Below, piece after piece: positions 7,597 to 15,472 of a stretch of DNA of 64,000 nt (positions are counted from its first letter, which is position 1; every line of letters starts with the position of its first letter). The notes under the pieces were generated by a model that was not told where the DNA came from, searched no databases, and worked only from the letters and a program-made list of their open reading frames with translations. This stretch comes from Stenotrophomonas sp. 24(2023) (GTDB lineage Bacteria; Pseudomonadota; Gammaproteobacteria; Xanthomonadales; Xanthomonadaceae): contig NZ_CP133160.1 in assembly GCF_030913365.1 (NCBI RefSeq), positions 2,828,001-2,892,000 of the forward strand. Direction: 5' to 3'. The translations under genes were made by a program, and so were the position numbers.

Positions 7597-9543
7597 ATGT
7601 CCTATCTCGTGCTTGCCCGCAAGTGGCGTCCGAAGCGTTTTGCCGAGCTGGTGGGCCAGGAACACGTGGTCCGCGCCCTCAGCAACGCGCTGGACAGTGG
7701 CCGCGTGCACCACGCGTTCCTGTTCACTGGCACCCGCGGCGTGGGCAAGACCACCATCGCGCGCATCTTCGCCAAATCGCTGAACTGCGAGCAGGGCACC
7801 AGTGCCGACCCCTGCGGCCAATGCGCCGCCTGCCTGGACATCGATGCCGGCCGCTACATCGACCTGCTGGAAATCGACGCCGCCTCCAACACCGGCGTGG
7901 ATGACGTGCGCGAGGTGATCGAGAACGCGCAGTACATGCCCTCGCGTGGCAAGTACAAGGTCTACCTGATCGACGAAGTGCACATGCTCTCCAAGGCGGC
8001 GTTCAATGCGCTGCTGAAGACGCTGGAAGAACCGCCGGAGCACGTGAAGTTCCTGCTGGCCACCACCGACCCGCAGAAGCTGCCGGTGACCGTGCTCAGC
8101 CGCTGCCTGCAGTTCAACCTCAAGCGCCTGGACGAGGACCAGATCCAGGGCCAGATGACCCGCATCCTGGCGGCTGAAGCGATCGAGGCCGACGCCAGCG
8201 CCATCGTGCAGCTGGCCAAGGCCGCCGACGGCAGTCTGCGTGATGGCCTGTCGCTGCTGGACCAGGCCATTGCCTATGCCGGCGGCGCGCTGCGCGAGGA
8301 CGTGGTGCGCACCATGCTGGGCACCGTGGACCGCACGCAGGTCGCGGCCATGCTCGATGCACTGGCCGAGGGCGATGGCCCGCGCCTGCTGCAGGTGGTG
8401 GCGACGCTGGCCGAGTTCTCGCCGGATTGGAGCGGTGTGCTCGAAGCGCTGGCCGAGGGCCTGCATCGCATCCAGGTGCAGCAGCTGGTACCGGGGGCGG
8501 TCGTTGCCGAAGGTCTGGACGTGACGGCGTTTGCCGCGCGCCTGCGTCCGGAGGTCGTGCAGCTGTGGTATCAGATGGCGCTGAACGGCCGCCGCGATCT
8601 GCCGCTGGCCCCGAGCCCGCGTGCAGGCTTTGAGATGGCCGTGCTGCGCATGCTGGCATTCCGCCCGGCCGCGGCGGTGCCGCCGGTACCGCGTACGCCG
8701 GAGGCCGCGCCAAGGGGGGCGCCATCGGCAGGGAGCGGGCAGGGCGGTGATGCAGGTGCTGCAGGCCATGAAGCGGCGCCGGTGGCTGCCGCTGCGCCCG
8801 TACCTGCCGCGGTGGTCGCTGAGCCGCAGCCGCCTGTACCGCCGGAACCGGTCGCCGCCCCGGTGGTGCCGGACCTGGTTCAATCCCCGGCGCCGGTGGA
8901 AGCGCCGGTTGCGCCTGGGGTTGCAGCGCCGTCGGCCACCGATGACCTGCCGCCGTGGAAGACCAGCAGCAGCGACGACCGCGACGAAGCACTGGCCGCG
9001 GAAATGGCCGGTCCTGAAGCGGCCATGGCCGCGCCCTGGCATGAGCCGCCGGCACCGGCAGAGCCTCGCCCGTTCCGCCCGGAAGGCATCGCCATCACGC
9101 CGGTGGCGGCTGCCGTTGCCCCGTTCCAGGCCAGCATCAGCGAACTGGCCAGTGCCGAGGACTGGCTGGAGCTGGTGGCCGGCAGTGGCCTGAGTGGCCC
9201 CTCCCGGCAGCTGGCGGCCAACGCCGCGTTCATCAGCTGCCAGCAGGGGGTCTTGAAACTGGGCCTGTCGCCCGGATTTGAATACCTGCGTTCCGAGCGC
9301 GCGCTGGCGGCGCTGGCCGAGGTGATCGAGAAATCCCTGGGGCAGCCGCTGAAGATCGTGGTCGACTTCGTTGAAGCCGCGCACGTGCCGGCGGAAACGC
9401 TGCACGAACGTGCCGATCGCCAGCGTGGCGAGCGGCAGCAGGCCGCCGAGGCCGTTTTCATGGACGATCCGGAAGTGCAGGTGCTCATCCAGCAGCACGG
9501 CGCCCGGGTCGTTTCCGATTCCATCCGTCCCATTGATGAGTAA
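7597..9543 (+). CDS. dnaX: DNA polymerase III subunits gamma/tau (clamp loader ATPase)
   Basis: A 648-residue clamp-loader motor that opens and loads the beta clamp and couples the polymerases at the fork. The AAA+ module carries Walker A GTRGVGKT (45-52), four zinc-ligand cysteines (64, 73, 76, 79), the Walker B region VYLIDEVH (122-129) and the sensor/arginine-finger LSRC (167-170). A Pro/Ala-rich linker (about 365-475) leads to the tau C-terminal domain. No A-rich slippery heptamer of the E. coli type is visible, so a frameshifted gamma form is not predicted from that signal. It heads the dnaX-ybaB-recR operon. Confidence 0.97.
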   Translation: MSYLVLARKWRPKRFAELVGQEHVVRALSNALDSGRVHHAFLFTGTRGVGKTTIARIFAKSLNCEQGTSADPCGQCAACLDIDAGRYIDLLEIDAASNTGVDDVREVIENAQYMPSRGKYKVYLIDEVHMLSKAAFNALLKTLEEPPEHVKFLLATTDPQKLPVTVLSRCLQFNLKRLDEDQIQGQMTRILAAEAIEADASAIVQLAKAADGSLRDGLSLLDQAIAYAGGALREDVVRTMLGTVDRTQVAAMLDALAEGDGPRLLQVVATLAEFSPDWSGVLEALAEGLHRIQVQQLVPGAVVAEGLDVTAFAARLRPEVVQLWYQMALNGRRDLPLAPSPRAGFEMAVLRMLAFRPAAAVPPVPRTPEAAPRGAPSAGSGQGGDAGAAGHEAAPVAAAAPVPAAVVAEPQPPVPPEPVAAPVVPDLVQSPAPVEAPVAPGVAAPSATDDLPPWKTSSSDDRDEALAAEMAGPEAAMAAPWHEPPAPAEPRPFRPEGIAITPVAAAVAPFQASISELASAEDWLELVAGSGLSGPSRQLAANAAFISCQQGVLKLGLSPGFEYLRSERALAALAEVIEKSLGQPLKIVVDFVEAAHVPAETLHERADRQRGERQQAAEAVFMDDPEVQVLIQQHGARVVSDSIRPIDE

Positions 9544-9549
9544 GACGAC

Positions 9550-9870
9550 ATGCGTGGCAATATCGCCCAGATGATGCAGCAGGCCCAGAAGATGCAGGAA
9601 AACCTGCAGAAGGCCCAGGAAGAAATCGCCCGGCTGGAAGTGACCGGCAGCGCCGGTGGCGGCATGGTCAGCGTGACCCTGACCGGTGGCAAGGAATGCC
9701 GCAAGGTGCGCATCGACCCGTCGCTGCTGAGCGACCAGGAAATGCTGGAAGACCTGATCGCGGCGGCGTTCAACGATGCGTCCAACAAGATCGATGTCGA
9801 ATCCAAGACGAAGATGGGTTCGGCTACGGCCGGCATGCAGCTGCCGCCGGGCATGAAGCTGCCGTTCTGA
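9550..9870 (+). CDS. ybaB: YbaB/EbfC family nucleoid-associated protein
   Basis: A 106-residue DNA-binding protein expected to act as a tweezer-shaped dimer in the cytoplasm. The N-terminal helix is Gln/Met-rich ([12 protein letters not shown]), the core has the [12 protein letters not shown] strand motif, and the C-terminus ends in LPPGMKLPF, as is usual in the family. It begins 6 bp after dnaX and precedes recR, the conserved gene order that links it to DNA metabolism. Its precise role is unknown. Confidence 0.95.
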   Translation: MRGNIAQMMQQAQKMQENLQKAQEEIARLEVTGSAGGGMVSVTLTGGKECRKVRIDPSLLSDQEMLEDLIAAAFNDASNKIDVESKTKMGSATAGMQLPPGMKLPF

Positions 9871-9955
9871 TGTCCGCGGGGCGCCGGCGATGGCCGGTGC
9901 CCTGGTTTCCCTCCGCGCTCTGTCGGGCATGCCTGACACCACCAAAGCACATGCC

Positions 9956-10555
9956 GTGTCTGCACCCCTGCTGGAACAACTGATCGATGCGTTGCGGGTG
10001 CTGCCCGGCGTAGGCCAGAAGACGGCCCAGCGCATGGCTTACCACCTGCTTGAGCGCGAGCGCGAGGGTGGCCAGCGCCTGGCCGAGGTGCTGGCGCTGG
10101 CGGTGGAGCGTATCGGCCATTGCCAGCAGTGCCGTGATTTCAGCGAAACCGAGCTGTGCCCGACCTGTGCCAACGGCAGCCGCGAGCGCAGCCAGCTGTG
10201 CGTGGTCGAATCGCCGGCCGATCGCTTGGCCATCGAGAACGCTACCGGCTTCCGCGGCGTCTACTTCGTGCTGCAGGGCCGGCTGTCGCCGCTGGATGGC
10301 ATCGGCCCGCGCCAGCTGGGCCTGGAACAGCTGGAGCAGCGCCTGGCCGAAGGCGAGGTGCAGGAACTGATCATCGCCACCAGCGCCACCGTGGAGGGCG
10401 AGGCCACCGCGCATTACCTGGCGCAGCTGGCGCGTGCACGGCAGGTGCGGCCCAGCCGGCTGGCGCAGGGCCTGCCGCTGGGGGGCGAACTGGAGTATGT
10501 GGATCGCGGCACGCTGTCCCATGCCTTCGGTTCACGCAGCGAAGTGCGCGACTGA
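9956..10555 (+). CDS. recR: Recombination mediator RecR
   Basis: Partner of RecO in loading RecA onto gapped DNA (RecFOR pathway). The GTG at 9956 gives a normal 199-residue RecR that begins [19 protein letters not shown]; in-frame starts at 9890 and 9929 would add non-conserved residues. It shows the helix-hairpin-helix [13 protein letters not shown], the Cys4 zinc finger CQQC and CPTC, and a TOPRIM region around CVVESPAD. It is the third gene after dnaX and ybaB and is probably cotranscribed with them. Confidence 0.94.
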   Translation: MSAPLLEQLIDALRVLPGVGQKTAQRMAYHLLEREREGGQRLAEVLALAVERIGHCQQCRDFSETELCPTCANGSRERSQLCVVESPADRLAIENATGFRGVYFVLQGRLSPLDGIGPRQLGLEQLEQRLAEGEVQELIIATSATVEGEATAHYLAQLARARQVRPSRLAQGLPLGGELEYVDRGTLSHAFGSRSEVRD

Positions 10556-10625
10556 AGCCATGCTGGCCACGGCCGGTGCCGGCCATGCCTACAATGCAGC
10601 CGATCCCCGCCAAGGCCGTGCATCC

Positions 10626-10985
10626 ATGAGCAACGAAACGCTTTTCAGCAAGATCATCCGCCGCGAGATTCCGGCCACCATCGTCTATGAGGACGAGGAC
10701 GTGCTGGGTTTCAAGGACATCGCGCCGCAGGCGCCGGTGCACGTGCTGTTCATTCCCAAGAACGAGATCATCCCGACCCTGGATGACCTGCAGCCGGCGC
10801 AGGCACACCTGATCGGCAAGCTGGCGTTGGCTGCGGCCGATTACGCGCGCCGCGAAGGGCTGGCCGAGGACGGCTACCGCATCGTCATGAACTGCCGCGA
10901 ACATGCCGGGCAGACGGTGTTCCACATCCACCTGCATCTGCTGGCCGGCGCGCCGCTGGGCCACTTCGGCGTACCGGGCCGTTGA
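10626..10985 (+). CDS. Histidine triad (HIT/HinT-like) nucleotide hydrolase
   Basis: A 119-residue cytosolic purine nucleoside phosphoramidase of the HinT branch. The catalytic motif HIHLHLL (HxHxHxx) lies in the last 20 residues, the N-terminal strand reads ETLFSKIIRREIPA, and the length fits the family. The frame is open upstream, but the ATG at 10626 is the conserved start. It follows recR by 70 bp and ends at a strong bidirectional terminator. The physiological substrate is usually not known for bacterial HinT. Confidence 0.94.
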   Translation: MSNETLFSKIIRREIPATIVYEDEDVLGFKDIAPQAPVHVLFIPKNEIIPTLDDLQPAQAHLIGKLALAAADYARREGLAEDGYRIVMNCREHAGQTVFHIHLHLLAGAPLGHFGVPGR

Positions 10986-11010
10986 CGGCACGCCGAAGCG
11001 TGCCCCAAAA

Positions 11011-11037
11011 AAAACGCCGCCCCGGGGCGGCGTTTTT
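11011..11037. terminator. Bidirectional terminator between HIT gene and lipoprotein gene
   Basis: A perfect 26-bp palindrome, AAAACGCCGCCCC followed by its complement, flanked by A-runs on the left and T-runs on the right. It can terminate both convergent transcripts. Confidence 0.92.
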
Positions 11038-11059
11038 CGTCATGCTTGAACCGGTGCGG

Positions 11060-11593
11060 TTACCACCAGCCCCAGCCACGGTAGCCGTAGCCCCACGGGC
11101 CTGGACCCCACGGACCCGGGCCCCACGGGCCGTACGGGTAGGGCACCACATCGACCTGGCGCTGTTCCGGCCACAGGTAGATCACGTCAGCGGCCAGCTT
11201 CGGCAGGCGGTAGTCGTAGTCGCCGATGCGGGTGTTCTCGTACCCGCTGATCTTGCCGATGAAGGTGACATCACGGCCTGCCTCGAACACGGCCGGGTCA
11301 TAGAAACCGGCGCGGCAGGCGATGAAGCGGCCATCACTGACATCGGTCGAGGTGGTGGTCGGGCGGCCGCTGCCATTGAGCGGGCGCGAGATCAGCTGGA
11401 AGCAGGTCTCGCCCTGGCCCGGCTTGGTTTCGATGATGCGGCCACCCCAACGCACCGGGGTCCCCACCTGCTGGGTGGGCACCGCGTCACGCGGCGATAC
11501 CATGCTGAACTGCCCCTGCAGCGGCTTGGGGGCCGTCGCACAGGCTGCCAGGGCCAGCGTGGCCGCGGCGGTGAGTAGGAACTTGGTCTTCAT
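11060..11593 (-). CDS. Slp-family outer membrane lipoprotein
   Basis: A 177-residue lipoprotein with signal peptide and lipobox LAAC (Cys18). The body matches Slp-type starvation lipoproteins: an early VRWGG strand, a CFQLISRPL segment and an FIGKISGYE region. The last 30 residues are unusual, a Gly/Pro/Trp/Tyr tail of repeated GPWGPGPWG units ending in GWGWW, which E. coli Slp lacks. Its start codon overlaps the stop of the transglutaminase gene by 4 nt (ATGA), so it is the last gene of the moxR operon. The outer-membrane role is inferred from the family. Confidence 0.85.
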   Translation of the reverse strand: MKTKFLLTAAATLALAACATAPKPLQGQFSMVSPRDAVPTQQVGTPVRWGGRIIETKPGQGETCFQLISRPLNGSGRPTTTSTDVSDGRFIACRAGFYDPAVFEAGRDVTFIGKISGYENTRIGDYDYRLPKLAADVIYLWPEQRQVDVVPYPYGPWGPGPWGPGPWGYGYRGWGWW

Positions 11594-13536
11594 GAAGATG
11601 CTCCGGGGGACGGGCGATGCCTGTGCAGGTCGGCCAATAATGAAGCGAGGTCGGTGCGAGTGCCAGCGTAGCGCGCATCGACGAAACGCTGGCTGAGTGA
11701 CACCAGTACCGGATCTGGCCGTTGGGCGTGCACCCGGCGGGCCCAGTCCAGCGCTGTTTCCGCCGGTTCCCGGGCCAGCCCGAGGCGGGCGTAGCGGCGC
11801 CCGAGGCGATGCCAGGCGCGCAGCAGCGGGTCACGCTCGCGCTCGCCCCGGGCCAGCAGCCAGGCCATCCACAGCAGGGCCAGGGCGGTAAGGGTGACGA
11901 AGCCGGCCACCAGCTGGCCAGGCTGCAGATCATCCAGGCCCAACGGCCGGAGCAGCTGGCGCTGGCGGTTGGCATCGAAGGACAGCACCAGGTTGTTCCA
12001 GCCCCGCCGCAGCCAATCGGCGGCCTGGCCGAACTGCAGCCAGCCGTCCTCGGCCACCGCACCACCGTTCCCCGCCAGGCGGTCTTCCAGGGTGTCGTAG
12101 ATGCGCTCGGGGGCAACGGCGGCCGTCGGGTCCACGCGTACCCAGCCGCGCTGCGGCAGCCAGACCTCAGCCCAGGCATGGGCATCCATCTGGCGCACCA
12201 CCCAGTAATTGCCGAACGGGTTGCGCACGCCACCGGCAAAACCGGTCACCACGCGGGCGGGAATGCCGGCATTGCGCATCAACACCACGAACGCCGAACT
12301 GAAGTGCTGGCAGAAGCCGGCCTTCTGTTCGAACAGGAACTGGTCCACCCCATCGCGCTGGTAGGCCGGGGTTTCCAGCGTGTAGGCGAAGTCGGCATGG
12401 ATCCAGTCCATGGCCCGCTTGATGATGGCGGCATCGTCGTTGCCGGCTTCCTGCCGCCACTGCCGGGCCAGCGCCGCAGTCCGCGGGTTCAGGCCGGCCG
12501 GCAGCTGCAAGGCCTGCCGGCGCTGCAGCAGGGACAGGCCGGCATCGAAGCGCGTGGGGGGGCTGGAGTGCAGGCGCCAGCGGCTGAGCGAGGCCAGCGT
12601 GCGGTCGCTACTGAGGCTGTAGTCGGCATCAAGGCGGCTGCCTTCGGGCGCGCGGGTTGGCAGGTCCAGCGCGACCAGCAGGCGGCGGTCGGTGGGCTCG
12701 GCGTCGATCTGGTAGTCCCAGCCGCCGGGGCGGCGGGCCACATCGGGCACGGGCAGGCGGTCGCTGTCCGGGTCGCGTTGCCAGCGCTGGCCGTCGAAAC
12801 GGGTCAGCACCGGGCCGCGCCAGTAGCGCTGTTCGGCCGGCGGTACCGCCCCGAAGAAGGTCACGCGCAGGGCCGGGCTGTCGTCGGCCATCAGGTCCAG
12901 CCACTGGCCCAGATCCATGCTGTCGCTCAGGCCGGGCTTGCCGACCGAGCGCTCGGGCAGCCCCCACAGTGGCGTGGACAGCCGTGGGAACAGCCAGAAG
13001 GCCGCCAGGGCCAGTGGCAGGCCCAGGGCCAGCAGGCGACCGATGCCGTGCAGCTGCTGGCGCAGCGGTGCCGGTGGGCTGCGCCCTTCGTCCTGGGCCA
13101 GCCGCTGCAGGGCCAGCAGCCCGGTGATGCCGGCAAGTGCGGCCAGCACCGTGGTCAGTGGCCCCTGATCGAGCAGGAAGGCGGCAAACGGTGCGAACAG
13201 GGCAAAGCCCAGCAGGCTGCGCGCATCGCGCAGCGTGTGCAGTTCGCTGGACTTGATCGCCAGCATCGCCGCCAGCAGCGCGCAGCCGGTATCACGGCCG
13301 GGGCGGACCGCGCCCATCTGCCAGACGATGGCGCCCATCATCGCCAGCACCAGCAGTACGCGGAGCGGCATGGGCAGCACGCGCTGGCGCGAGAGCAGGG
13401 CCGTCAACAGTGCCGTGCCGGCGATGATCGCCGCCAGCGTGGTCGGCAGCTGCAGCAGCAGCGGCAGCAACGCCAGGGCCGCACTGGCAAGGGTCCAGTG
13501 GCGGGCGGGGCGGTGCAGGGGGGCGGGCTCAGTCAT
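11590..13536 (-). CDS. tgpA: TgpA-type membrane transglutaminase-like protein (DUF3488)
   Basis: A 648-residue inner-membrane protein with about six hydrophobic segments in the first 180 residues, a large periplasmic transglutaminase-like domain, and one membrane helix near residue 560. The catalytic triad is visible: Cys409 (KAGFCQHF), His453 (DAHAWAEVW) and Asp469 (RVDPTAA). TgpA of Pseudomonas aeruginosa has the same architecture and is essential there, but its substrate is unknown. The ATG at 13536 was chosen because residues further upstream belong to the overlapping DUF58 gene, which it overlaps by 8 bp. Middle gene of the moxR-DUF58-tgpA-slp set. Confidence 0.92.
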   Translation of the reverse strand: MTEPAPLHRPARHWTLASAALALLPLLLQLPTTLAAIIAGTALLTALLSRQRVLPMPLRVLLVLAMMGAIVWQMGAVRPGRDTGCALLAAMLAIKSSELHTLRDARSLLGFALFAPFAAFLLDQGPLTTVLAALAGITGLLALQRLAQDEGRSPPAPLRQQLHGIGRLLALGLPLALAAFWLFPRLSTPLWGLPERSVGKPGLSDSMDLGQWLDLMADDSPALRVTFFGAVPPAEQRYWRGPVLTRFDGQRWQRDPDSDRLPVPDVARRPGGWDYQIDAEPTDRRLLVALDLPTRAPEGSRLDADYSLSSDRTLASLSRWRLHSSPPTRFDAGLSLLQRRQALQLPAGLNPRTAALARQWRQEAGNDDAAIIKRAMDWIHADFAYTLETPAYQRDGVDQFLFEQKAGFCQHFSSAFVVLMRNAGIPARVVTGFAGGVRNPFGNYWVVRQMDAHAWAEVWLPQRGWVRVDPTAAVAPERIYDTLEDRLAGNGGAVAEDGWLQFGQAADWLRRGWNNLVLSFDANRQRQLLRPLGLDDLQPGQLVAGFVTLTALALLWMAWLLARGERERDPLLRAWHRLGRRYARLGLAREPAETALDWARRVHAQRPDPVLVSLSQRFVDARYAGTRTDLASLLADLHRHRPSPGASS

Positions 13537-14479
13537 GCGGGAGCAGCGCCAGGGCGCGCAGGCAGAGGTGATGGTGGCCGGCGCCCTGGCCGGGGCCGAT
13601 GGCCGGTTGCCCGGGCAGCTGCAGGGTGTAGCGGCGGCCTTCGCGTTCGGCGACATCCACCCAGCGCGCCAGGCGGGAAATGCGTGCTTCGCGGCCAAGC
13701 GCGCCCAGGGCCCTCCAGTCCAGCAGCACATCGATGCCCACCGGCTTTTCGTAGTCGCGTACCAGCAGCGTATCGCGGCGTGCGGAGTGCTTCCAGGCAA
13801 TGCTGCGCGGCGCGTCGCCCGCGCGGTAGGGGCGCAGCTGGTGCAGTTCCTCGCCGCTGGCGTGGACGCGCGTATGCAACGGGTCGATGCCCTGTTCGGG
13901 CAGGGGCGGGGCCTGCGCTTCGGCCTGCGGATAGACCAGCAGCGGCTGCTCCGGCCACACCCATGACCACGCGCGTACCAGCCCCAGCGGCTGGGTGCTG
14001 GACAGGCGGATGCGGTCCAGGTCCAGCCAGCCGCGCTGCTGTGTGGGGATGTCCAGCTCGACTTCGCCGCAGCCCTGCGCCGGCAGGTCGAGCCAGCCAT
14101 GTGCATCGCCCAGCAGCAGCTGCAGGCCGTGGCGCACCCGTGGGTCGCGCACGGACAGGTTCACGCGCAGGCGCAACGGTTGCCCGGCCGCGACCGGTTC
14201 GCCGGAGACCGCGTCCACCTGCACGCCGGACAGCTGCAGGTGCGCGGCGATGGTGCTGGCTACCGCCGCCGCGGCCAGCAGCAGCGCCAGCAGCAGGGCG
14301 GGGTTGTTGTTGTAGTTCAGCGCGCCCAGCAGCATCGCCGACAACAGCACGGCCATGAAGGCACCAAACCGCGTGGGCAGCACGTAGATGCGTCGCCGGT
14401 CCAGCTGTGCCGGCAGGGCTTCGGGCGTGCGCGGGCGCGCAAGCAGCTGCAGGCGTCGCCAGCGCGGTGCCATGTTCAA
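13529..14479 (-). CDS. DUF58 protein, partner of MoxR
   Basis: A 316-residue membrane-anchored protein of the DUF58/VWA-related family. Two N-terminal hydrophobic stretches (about 38-53 and 60-80) precede a beta-rich region and the family signature YRAGDAPRSIAWKHSAR, followed by LVRDYEKP. DUF58 proteins nearly always sit next to a MoxR ATPase and are thought to be its client or adaptor. Here the gene overlaps moxR by 4 bp and tgpA by 8 bp, implying coupled translation. A second ATG six bases downstream is an alternative start. Confidence 0.9.
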   Translation of the reverse strand: MNMAPRWRRLQLLARPRTPEALPAQLDRRRIYVLPTRFGAFMAVLLSAMLLGALNYNNNPALLLALLLAAAAVASTIAAHLQLSGVQVDAVSGEPVAAGQPLRLRVNLSVRDPRVRHGLQLLLGDAHGWLDLPAQGCGEVELDIPTQQRGWLDLDRIRLSSTQPLGLVRAWSWVWPEQPLLVYPQAEAQAPPLPEQGIDPLHTRVHASGEELHQLRPYRAGDAPRSIAWKHSARRDTLLVRDYEKPVGIDVLLDWRALGALGREARISRLARWVDVAEREGRRYTLQLPGQPAIGPGQGAGHHHLCLRALALLPHD

Positions 14480-15429
14480 TCGACCGCGACGGTCTGCAGG
14501 ATGGCCCGTGCCAGGGCCGGCCCGGAAGAGGCTTCGGCTTCGGCCACCAGGCGGTGCCCGGCCACCGGCACGAACAGTGCCTGCACATCCTCGGGGACGA
14601 CATGGTCGCGGCCCAGCAGCAGGGCATGCGCACGCGCGGCACGCAGCAGCGCCAGCCCGGCACGCGGGGACAGGCCCACGCGTACACCGGCATGCTGGCG
14701 GCTGCGGGTCAGCAGGGCCTGCACGTAATCCACAAGCGCATCGCTGGCATGGACCTGCAGCACCGCCGCGCGCAGGGCGCGTACCTGCGCGTCGTCCAGC
14801 TGCGGTACTGCCTGTGCGATCAGGTCGCGGCGGTCAGTGCCGCGCAGCAGCTCCCGTTCGGCCTGCGCGCTCGGGTAGCCCATCGCCAGGCGCAGCAGGA
14901 ACCGGTCCAGCTGTGAATCCGGCAGCGGGAACGTGCCGGACAGGTCCACCGGGTTCTGCGTGGCGATCACGAAGAACGGGTCCGGCAATGCGTGGGTCTG
15001 CCCGTCCAGCGTGACCTGCTGTTCGGCCATCGCTTCGAGCAGCGCGCTCTGCGTGCGGGGCGGGGCACGGTTGATTTCATCGGCCAGCAGCACATGGGTG
15101 AACACCGGGCCGGGATGGAACTGGAACTGGCGGCTGCCGGCCTCGTACACCGATACGCCCAGCACATCGGCCGGCAACAGGTCCGAGGTGAACTGCACGC
15201 GCTGGAAGCCCAGCCCCAGGCTGCTGGCCAGTGCATGGGCCAGGGTGGTCTTGCCCAGGCCCGGCAGGTCTTCGATCAGCAGGTGGCCACCGGACAGCAG
15301 TGCGACGAATGCCAGCCGCACCTCGTGCGTCTTGCCCAGGATCAGGCCGTTGACCTGGTCCTGGGCGGCGCGAAGGGACTGCCGCAGGTGATCGGTTAGC
15401 ATGCGGGGCATGGGGGACGAGGCTGTCAT
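14476..15429 (-). CDS. MoxR-family AAA+ ATPase
   Basis: A cytosolic AAA+ chaperone-like ATPase of about 317 residues. Visible motifs are the Walker A DLPGLGKTT, Walker B LLADEINRAPP, the sensor region FVIATQNP and the helical lid with PLPDSQLDRF. MoxR proteins are thought to mature or activate partner proteins together with DUF58/VWA partners, which matches the next gene. I chose the ATG at 15429; one at 15453 is also in frame. The gene is divergent from the glycosyltransferase, with a gap of about 40 bp. Confidence 0.92.
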   Translation of the reverse strand: MTASSPMPRMLTDHLRQSLRAAQDQVNGLILGKTHEVRLAFVALLSGGHLLIEDLPGLGKTTLAHALASSLGLGFQRVQFTSDLLPADVLGVSVYEAGSRQFQFHPGPVFTHVLLADEINRAPPRTQSALLEAMAEQQVTLDGQTHALPDPFFVIATQNPVDLSGTFPLPDSQLDRFLLRLAMGYPSAQAERELLRGTDRRDLIAQAVPQLDDAQVRALRAAVLQVHASDALVDYVQALLTRSRQHAGVRVGLSPRAGLALLRAARAHALLLGRDHVVPEDVQALFVPVAGHRLVAEAEASSGPALARAILQTVAVD

Positions 15430-15472
15430 GATCGTCTCAAGGCGGGTATCCATTCGATTCTATAGACAGGCG

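Noticed and set aside
7411..10035. 874-codon minus-strand frame opposite dnaX-ybaB
   Set aside because: It is the antisense of conserved dnaX and of tRNA-Ser, and has low-complexity His/Arg/Gln-rich content.
11722..14358. 878-codon plus-strand frame opposite the tgpA-DUF58 genes
   Set aside because: Gln/Ala/Arg-rich shadow of conserved minus-strand genes with verified catalytic residues.
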